From: Ligula intestinalis
Lineage: Eukaryota; Platyhelminthes; Cestoda; Diphyllobothriidea; Diphyllobothriidae
Reading direction: 5' to 3'
Length of the DNA stretch: 64,000 nucleotides
NCBI GenBank assembly: GCA_036362985.1
Contig: JAYGXS010000004.1
Coordinates: 31,646,087-31,710,086 of the forward strand
The translations under genes were made by a program, and so were the position numbers. Within the stretch, counting starts at the first letter, position 1. Each line of letters opens with the position of its first letter. Of the stretch, positions 55,889 to 64,000 are shown piece by piece. Under the pieces are notes generated by a model that was not told the DNA's origin, did no database searches, and worked only from the letters and a program-made list of their open reading frames with translations.

Positions 55889-57612
55889 AAGTGTGGCGTT
55901 TTTCAAGGCACTGCCTTGGTTCCTTTACTCTTCCTTCTATGCATAAATGAAATTTCGACTGTTCTAAAAACTTCACACAATCTCATCTATGCAGATGACC
56001 TCAAATGCATATACTCGTTTTCTAAGGACACAGCCAATAAATGCGTTGATAAAATAAGCCCGGACATGCTAACTCTCACACGTTGGAGTGCTACATGGCA
56101 GATGGAATTTTCTCCATCCAAGTGTAGTTTCATGTGTTTCGATCCCGCCAAGCTTCTTCGTCCCCTAGTATTGCAAAATACGCCGCTTTTAGAACGATCC
56201 ACCATAAAAGACTTAGGTCATAGTTACATCCGCCTCGTGTGGATCGAATTTGTGCGAGGGCTGCACAGATATGTGGTTTCATATCACATAATTTCTCCCT
56301 TCTGTAAAAAAAGTTAAAAATGTACCGCATGTTTGTTCTTACCATCCTAGAATACTGCCGTCCGCCCTTTGGTATAACGAATGCCTCTGGCCGCGGTAAG
56401 GTTGACAACGTTCAGAGAGTTTTTAGTCGAAAATATTTACTCTTCCTCGATCCACTATTTCTTATACGGAGAGATGTCATTTAGGGAACATGACATTTCT
56501 TTGGTTTAAAAGACGGAAATGGGCCTCTGCTTCCTAGTTAACGTTAATTCGAGCCCTAACCTTCCACGGATCAACGCTCTTTCTCCGGCAGATGGACCTT
56601 ATGTCATTCGTAACTCCTCCATGATAATTTCCCCACATCTAACCAGTTTAGATTTTGCCTCCAAATATGTCTTCCTCTGGAATAATATTCATCTCAAAAT
56701 GAGGCTTTCTTCAAACTTAGTGGTTTTTCAAGCCAAATTACGCAAACACTTAACTTCGGAAGATATAAAGTCCTTGTCATCCGTCTCCTTCCCAAACGCA
56801 CAACTTTTGGACTTTGAAAAGGGTCCCCTGGTACTTGAGGTGGTTCTATTTTTATTAAATCGTTTTCCATATATGTCTGTTTTATCTTTTATAGAGTGAT
56901 ATTTGCAGCAGTTTTTCGCCCATTACTCTGTCCAGTCATTATTACCGTTCTCCGTTCGAAAACCCTGACGACGGACTTCACGGCCTCTAGTCATGCCCAT
57001 GGCGTTTCTGCATTTTTCGCTAGCTCGTCGCTGGACTCTGCAGTGCACAAGGTTGCGTCTCCGGCCTTTCGGTGATGAGCACGAGACCTCAACCGGTCTC
57101 GACCCGGTTGTAAGCGATGAAGTCCTCTTGTCTGACCACCCGTATGGTTGATCTTGAAGCCGGTCGGGCGGTGTTACGGTGGTAAACGGGAGCCTCTGCT
57201 GCTATATGATTTCTCCAACGAATAGAAGCTATTCCAACTCTCGTACGTTCTCATCAACAGCCCTTTCTCATTGTACTACATCAATCCTACCAAACAACCA
57301 CTTTACTTTTATCGAAGCAGGGTTTTTCTCCTACGTTTTTTTTAAAGTGGGGTCGGCTGAACGTACGAGTTTTTTTTCATTGCTTCCTCCTTAGTCCACC
57401 ATACATTGCGGAGAGTGTTGACTATTATTTTAAAATGACGATAGGTTGGCGGATATTGCTTTATCTGCCTACCATACTAAACACTCCCGCTGTCTATGTG
57501 GTTGTTCACAAAAAGCAGCATTTATCAACGTTGTATTCATCTTTCCTTAGCACTAAGTTTGCAATGAGAAGGTCCTCCAGGCCAAAAATATAAAAGTTTA
57601 TTTATTTCAATC
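55889..57612 (+). mobile_element. CR1-like LINE (family 2), 5'-truncated, inserted in Penelope element
   Basis: It starts inside RT with GVFQGTALVPLLFLLCINEI, then NLIYADDLKCIYSFSKD (YADD box), WQMEFSPSKCSFMCFDP and a C-terminal region to about 56900, followed by a 3' UTR of about 700 bp ending near AAAAATATAAAAG. Several stops. It is related to but distinct from the LINE at 62030. Confidence 0.82.
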
Positions 57613-58548
57613 AATCCTAGTGAATTTTCGCTACCAATATCTTAGAACGAAACCTCTGGGCCTCGGACGCATCACGAAAAAGCATCCGGAGAAACTCAAA
57701 GTTTTGCCGGACACCGGTTCTATTCTCGTGCTTATGAATAAAAGTTTTTGCGTCTCCAAGATTGAATCGATCCTGGCTGACGACAGTAAGTTCAAAAGGG
57801 AAAGGCAGAATAAGGATCAAATCGAGAGCGTAGAATTTCGATTCACATCTCGTCTTCGGAAACTGGAAGATCACAGTTTTCTTAGTGAACAAGAGTTAGA
57901 AGCGCTCAAACTCACAGGCACAGTTCCCCCAATGCTCTATGGTTTGCCTAAGATTCACAAACCAGAGGCTCCAATACGGCTAATAATTGATATATGCAAT
58001 TCACCACATCATGCAACTGCCAGTTGGCTGGCAGACAAACTGAAACTGATTCGGCACCAAATAGTATCGCACAGCCTACGGGACACGTTTGAATTCGTTT
58101 AGTCCATAAGAAACACAAATTTTAATGGGAAAATGATGTTGACCTTAGATGCCGCATCTCTGTACAGTAGCATTCCCCTCACAGAAACCATAGAATATTT
58201 GTTCAATGAGATTGTTAAAAATGATCTGCAGGAAGTACCCACCCACAGCAGGTTTAACGTGTAATTCAGCTTTAATGGCCAATTTTACCGCCCAAATCGA
58301 TGGCGTGGCGATGAAATCACCACTGGGACTTCATTAGATGATGCCTTCGTGGGTAAACTGGAGAGCAACAAACTTTCCATTATTATAAAGAACCTTCCTT
58401 TTCGTGCTAGATATTGATGATATTTCTAGAAGCAGATGTAATAACTGAGTTGGATACTTTCTTAGACAAAGATCAGCAGCTGCACCCAGCGTTAAACTTC
58501 ACTATATAAAAAGAAGACAACCAGTGCCTCCCGTTTCTGGACGCACAT
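57613..58548 (+). mobile_element. Penelope-like element, reverse transcriptase (segment 2 of 3)
   Basis: LVNFRYQYLRTKPLGLGRIT, LPDTGSILVLMNKS, PPMLYGLPKIHKPEAPIRLI and LTLDAASLYSSIPLTETIEY are the PLE RT signature (LYGLPKIHK; D-x-x-S-L-Y/F-x-x-I-P). It ends DNQCLPFLDAH where a second LINE begins. Stops at 58100 and 58262. Confidence 0.9.
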
Positions 58549-59145
58549 TTATCTTAACACTGATTCTATTAACCTTCTATTCTCCTCATCTTTTCCGAGC
58601 AGCTTTCTCCATGGCCCCGAGAAAGAACCATCGGGAATTTAGGAGATCCGCTTGAAACTATTCTCTCTGCCTCGTGTCCTCCGAGGACCTAGATGTTTCC
58701 ATTTACCACCACTGAATCAAACGAAGCCACGCGGAAGTGCTCAGTCTAAAATGCTGCATTTTCGTTGAATACTCATCTTCATCAGACCATCCACACCTAT
58801 TTCTGCTCTACTACTATGTTCCTACTACTATCTTCCTAAGCAGTTATTTTCTCTTGCACAGTTTTTGAACATGGAGGCCCGTTAAATACTGTCTCCATTT
58901 TCACTGTAAGAGTTCTTTTAATTGCCATAAGTTTTCGTTTTTAGTTCAAAATTATCTGCAAAACATTGCTGAATGTTGCCCCAAAAGGACAATTTCTGCT
59001 GAAATTATTACGACTTTCTACGTCTACTTGCACATATTGGCAAATTTTTTGTTGAATTTTTATTTTTTCAAAATAAGCTTTGCATAGATAGTCCCGTACC
59101 GGCGCTAAAAAATATAAATTCCAAAAAAATATAAATTCCAAAAGG
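58549..59145 (+). mobile_element. LINE family 1 3' UTR fragment, inserted in Penelope element
   Basis: Collinear with 63118-63690: it starts TTATCTTAACACTGATTCTA, contains TCCTCCGAGGACCTAGATGT and ends with two tandem copies of the 3' terminal unit AAATATAAATTCCAAA. It has no coding part. Confidence 0.9.
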
Positions 59146-60040
59146 CCTGATGAAATAATAAGTAGAAGTGTATTTCGCAGGAAAATCTGGGCAGAGCAAT
59201 ACCCAAATTTCTACAGTTTTGTCCACGTAGTCAGAAACGAGACCTAGTTCCCTGCCTCATGAACCGAGCTAGGATAAAATGTTCTCCGGGGACACTGGAG
59301 AACGAACTCGCACTCATCAAAAACATTGCAAGAAAATGGTTTTTCCTAGCATATCATCAATAAATTTATGGAGGAAAATCCACTTATATCGGAAGTCCTG
59401 ACGGCTGAGAATAAAGCCTTATTCCGTACATTGCATTTTCAAGGGGATCCAGCAAGCAAAGTTCTACAGCTTCACCTGACGCTAAAATCACGCGAACGTC
59501 TCCAGCAGCTGAGTTAAGATTCAAATTTTCAACCACTCCTCTTCTTCGCCTTGACGGCAAGGATAGACCCCCTTTCCAGACCTCTCCAGTGTGTATCTAC
59601 ATCTTAACATGCTCTTGTGGGGCAAAATTATTGGTTTAACAACTAGGTGGCTATTCAGGTGCATGCGAGAACACCATCCTGTCTGGCTAAACAGATGCGA
59701 GATAAAGTCTATATCAAGCGAGATTTTGGCTCATTTAGTTGACAGCTGCCACCAGAAAGGCGTAAACCAAGCGTTTCAAGTCATGTATAAATAGCCGGTG
59801 AAGCATTTCAAGTTCCTGCGACAGCGGATAGTTTCGTCGGTGGAGGCAGTCTCTATACCTTTCACTAACCTGATCTCATCTGCGCAAAAGAAGTTTGTAG
59901 TGACCCTAAGGCTTCCGTGGCCGATGAACAACTCAGCATTGTCCGCAAACCTCCTATCATGCCGGGACACGGTAATGAGACAGGGAAAACTCTTGTTCAT
60001 ACGCCAACAAGCAGTGAGGAGACGACCGGATGGCATGAAC
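59146..60040 (+). mobile_element. Penelope-like element, C-terminal part with GIY-YIG (segment 3 of 3)
   Basis: After the insertion the PLE resumes: QFCPRSQKRDLVPCLMNRAR and IKCSPGTLENELALIKNIAR. The GIY-YIG domain is frameshifted (CIYILTCSCGAK; MREHHPVWLNRCEIKSISSE; ILAHLVDS). The tail is KHFKFLRQRIVSSVEAVSIP and FVVTLRLPWPMNN. Multiple stops make it dead. Confidence 0.85.
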
Positions 60041-62025
60041 TAATTGTAGGACCCATCGCACTTCCCCATGCCCTTTGATCTCTTAAAATTTCCCTCCACT
60101 CCCTCTTATTCCTACTAATTGGTGGCTTTAACTTTTGCTAACTCTAACCCCCCTTTATGTTATTGTATTTTCCTTCTAATGAATGAATGAGAAACGATCG
60201 TTTGCTAAACTTGACTTCCTGAATGCTTAAATGGGTATCATCGCTGAACGTAAACAAACAGTCATATTTCATTATGGAACAGCGCAAATTTATCGATGCA
60301 GAAAAACCCATGTTTTTATATGTTTTTAGGTGGGACTTACTTTAGAGCTCACCAAAATTTCCTCCACTTACAGAAAAAAACTACTTTAAATTTTTCAGCA
60401 GGCCGCCATTCAATTTTTTAGCTAAATTCCACCAATAGGAGATCGAACTTCCATTTTCTTTAAATTCCGCCTGCATAAGTTCTAATTTCAGTCAATTGGC
60501 ATCCGCATTCTGCGCACCAGGAGTTCATGTTAATGGAATTTTATTATATATTTTATCATCTTAAAATCTTCTTTGGTTCGTTATTTGTTGGTCACTTCCG
60601 CTGCAAGTGCAGATTCATTCACGCTTGGTAGCCAAGAATTATATGGTTAAGTCACTTTGGTTAAGTCACTTTATTAAGCGAAGAAGGCTTTCGCCCTTGA
60701 GTTCCCTATTCATAATTAAAATCGAATAATAGGTCCACCGTAACAATAGTACATAATACAAATGTACAAATGTAGGCTTAACATCAGCGATAAGTGTGAG
60801 CCAGTTGCAAGGTGCTGCTGCTGACACTTTGTTCATTATATCTGCCAGTTTCTCAGCAAATGACCACAAAATACTTTAGGCAGTAGAGCGATAGGTAGGA
60901 TACATATCTAGAAGGGCCCTACAAGTCAGTTTTGCCTGTTTTTATATAGCCAAATGTCAGACTGCTTGCTTAATGCTAATTATTCGCTATATTGACTCCC
61001 GACCTATGGGACAGCCATTTAGTTAAGTTAAGTGTAGTGAAGGAAATAGGCATGAGCCCTTGGATACCATCTTTGCAACCTTAAATGAATACAGTGTACA
61101 GATAAACCCTGTTGGCTGCCAGGGATAAAACGGGACTGTAAAATATGACATTTGGGTGAGAATTTCAGAGATAAAACTAAATCCATCCTGGCTCCGATTC
61201 ATTTTCGAACATATATCTGTCAGTGTTTCTTTTAAAGCCATCCAGTGATTATGACATCTTAACACCTGTGGCGAGGACCTTCTGTGGAATGACCACTCTG
61301 AAAAAAGAAAAACGTCTTCATATCTTATCTTACCTGCTGAATGTGAAGTTTTAATGAATGGACTCTGGGATTGGGCGTGGTCATAAATTCAAAAGCATGC
61401 CCAAACGCCAGGCAATCATTGAATACCATCACAATGTGGAGCACCTATAGGAGCTCCTCTCGTCATTTTGCCGATACTTAAAAGGAATGGGATTTAAGTT
61501 TTTTCTCGTTTGAACTCTTTCGTGATTGTTCTGATCTTGGGCTACCCAGGATCTTCAGGCTTTTATGGCATATTTCAAATACTCCCCTTCCACATGTTAC
61601 GAAGACCTTGGGGAATATATATTCATCGGAAAACAAAATGGCTCTTCTGTTGGCGTTCAACACTGAAACACACAATGTCGAAGGCAAAAGTGTTTTTAAT
61701 GCTCCTTCTGAAACTGAGCGTTTGACTGTGTTGCAAAAATAAGCTATATACCGTTTTGCTTCTTTCTTGGCATACCCGATGCCTTCACGATATTCGTGCA
61801 CCATTATCTCCATTATGGTTTGCTGATACTGAGCATTTTATAATCTTTCCCGGTTCCGTTTATAATTTTCTATTCCTTAGCTTTTTTAAACTCCTTACAC
61901 CTGACGATAGCCATACGCCACCCTAGTTCACATCTGTGTTTCACCGGTAACGACAAAGCATTGACGGTCAGGTATTAGTGTCGAAAAACTGAGAATATTA
62001 GTCGTACAGATAATTTACTGAAATA
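60041..62025. other. Non-coding, no recognised element
   Basis: AT-rich; no motif-bearing ORF on either strand. Confidence 0.4.
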
Positions 62026-62029
62026 AATA

Positions 62030-63690
62030 AGCTGTGTTCAGTAAAATGAACGTACTCAAGAGTTGAATCAGTTATCTATTTTGATCTTAGAAAATAATTT
62101 GATAAAGTTCCTCATAGGAGGCTCCTAGCCAAACTAGAGGCAAAACGATTTTGTAGTCCTCTTACTGACTTCATCAGACCTTATCTTTCAAATCGCCAGC
62201 AAAAGGTCTAAGCGGGATCCTCATACTCTACTCCTATCGAAATTTTGAGTGGTGTCCTTCAAGGTACCATGCTAGTTCCCCTCCTGTTCTTGCTTTACAT
62301 AAATGGTATCTCATTTAGTGTTCAATACTCTCAATCTTATATTTATGCGGATGACCTTAAGTGTGTTTACTCCTTCTCTAGCTCTATGGCCGCGAGATCC
62401 CTAGAACAAATTAATTCGGATTTAAACGCTCTTTTGGCATGGAGTTCAACATACAGATTGAGTTCTCAGCTTCTAAGTGCCGATGCATGTGCTTTGGGCC
62501 TGAAAGGCTGCCACAACCTGTTATTTTTCAAGGTTACCCAATGACTGAATGTTCCAGTATCAAGGACCTAGGATTAAGCTACACCAATAAATTAGACCTT
62601 TGTCTTCACGCTGATAGAATAACAGCCAAAGCCGCACAGATTTGCGGCTTTATTTCCTAAAATTTCTATCTTTCTGAAATGAAACTAAGACTTTATCGTA
62701 TGTTCGTGCTTTCCATCTTAGAATACTGTCGCCCCTTTTTCGGTCTCATGAATGAAGGTAGCCGTTCAAAAATTGAACAAATTCAAAAAAATTTCACACG
62801 AAAACTGCTGTATCCGGCAGCTTCTAATACTTGCTACTCAAATAGCTGTCAATTAACGAAACTAAGGTTCCTTTGGGTCAGGAGACTGGAAGCAGGCTTT
62901 TGCCTCCATTTTCGGCTTAATAATAGCACAAATTTACCCAGGACTTCTGTCATTACCCTCGTCAGCCGTCCCTATAACCTAAGAAACTCGGCACTTGTTA
63001 TACCCCTTCCTGCATCTTCCTCATGTAAACGCTCTTTGTTTTTTGCTTTCTTTGGAATAACTTGCCAATCGAAATTAGGTCGTTAACTAGACTGTCTGCT
63101 TTCAAACAGAGACTGCATATTTATCTTAACACTGACTCTATTAACCTTCTATTCTCCTCATCTTTTCCAAGCAGCTTTCTCCATGACTCCGAGAAAGGAC
63201 CATCTGGAATTAAGGAGTTCCGCTTGAAACTATTATCTCTGTCTCGTGTCCTCCGAGGACCTAGATGTTTCCATTAACCACCGCTGAATCAAACGAAGCC
63301 ACGTGAAAGTACTCAGTCTAAAATGCTGCGTTTCGTTGACTTATAACTATCACCGAACTTCCCACACCTGTTTCTACTCAGCTACTTTGTTTTATCTTCC
63401 TTAGCAGTTTTTCTCTCACACACTTTTAAATAATAGAGGCCAGTTGAACTCTGCCTCCATTTTCACTGTAAGAGTTTTTTTAACTGCTATAATTTTTCGT
63501 TTTTAAGTTCATAATTGCCTGCAAAACCTTGCTTAATGTTGCCCCAAAAGGACAATTTCTGCTGACATTATTAGGACTTTCTACGCCTACTTGCAAATAT
63601 TGTCAAATTATTTTTTTGAATTTTTATTATTTCGAAATTAACTTTGTACAGATATTGCCGTACCGGTGCTGAAACAATATAAATTCCAAA
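62030..63690 (+). mobile_element. CR1-like LINE (family 1), RT and 3' UTR
   Basis: ESVIYFDL and KVPHRRLLAKLEA (motif A, broken by a stop), GVLQGTMLVPLLFLLYINGI, SYIYADDLKCVYSF (YADD), then MKLRLYRMFVLSILEYCRPF to about 63060, then the 3' UTR found also at 6030-6900 and 58549, ending AATATAAATTCCAAA at about 63692. Frameshifts at about 62440 and 63050. Confidence 0.9.
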
Positions 63691-63694
63691 AAGT

Positions 63695-63850
63695 ACTCTC
63701 AACTGAGCAGTGGACACGCGCACCGAATGAGCATGGTAAGGTTGACGTCATCCATAAGGATTTCGAGAAGGCGTTCGACAGCTTCAGTCTCAGTTTATTT
63801 GGTGAGGATTATAGGCAATGCGTTTGAAAACCCTATTGATTACATGCCCG
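63695..63850 (+). mobile_element. LINE RT fragment (motif A)
   Basis: STEQWTRAPNEHGKVDVIHK and DFEKAFDSFS match the RT motif A region of CR1-like LINEs (VDVIYLDFSKAFD). It continues into unrecognisable sequence and may extend past the window. Confidence 0.65.
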
Positions 63851-64000
63851 TGCGTTTCACCTATAAAAATTACCACTACTAATATAGTATCGGCAAACAG
63901 TGAGAAGCATTGTTTTTTACCATATAAGTCTGGTGTTTAGAGTTCAGACATGGAGAGAAGAGAGGGGACGCATGTAATTATCCAAGCGTTGTTTGTACCT

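Noticed and set aside
1..64000. CRISPR array, operons or bacterial features
   Set aside because: No regularly spaced repeats with unique spacers; gene structure is intron-rich eukaryotic.

Overview
This is eukaryotic nuclear DNA. It has large introns, many degenerate retrotransposons and low coding density. One host gene dominates: a complete UBR5 (EDD/hyd) HECT-type E3 ubiquitin ligase on the minus strand, from its ATG at 54945 to its stop at 16006. I could place 33 coding exons whose GT/AG sites and phases all agree, giving about 3,795 residues. The residues are clearly invertebrate, and the repeats (an RTE-type LINE, CR1-like LINEs, Penelope-like elements with GIY-YIG domains, Tc1/mariner remnants) are of the kind common in flatworms. 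My inference is a repeat-rich flatworm, perhaps a diphyllobothriid-type tapeworm. That rests on general character, not on a search.

Layout. 1-16 kb lies downstream of UBR5. It holds a tRNA-like element, a short plus-strand terminal exon resembling the C-terminal coiled coil of rabenosyn-5 (2030-2343), a CR1-like LINE interrupted by an antisense LINE (about 5.0-7.8 kb), minisatellites and short dispersed repeats (10-14 kb), and a Penelope GIY-YIG fragment (10.9-11.3 kb). 16-55 kb is UBR5, with introns loaded with transposons. The last intron carries a Ty3/gypsy reverse transcriptase fragment split by a small mariner-like element. Other introns carry a 5'-truncated RTE, a 2A-like LINE start, a Tc1-like DD34E transposase relic, a CR1-like LINE, a hAT-like miniature element and an apparently full-length RTE LINE (49182-52461). 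55-64 kb is upstream of UBR5. It is a nest of retrotransposons: one Penelope-like element interrupted by two LINE insertions, then further LINE fragments.

UBR5 layout from N to C terminus: a short first exon, a UBA domain, a long beta-propeller/SBB-like region, the UBR zinc box, a very long acidic and Ser/Thr-rich middle, a conserved alpha-helical segment, and the HECT domain with the catalytic cysteine in the last exon. The MLLE (PABC) domain that splits the HECT-proximal region in other animals is not visible, and the exons on either side of where it should be join in phase.
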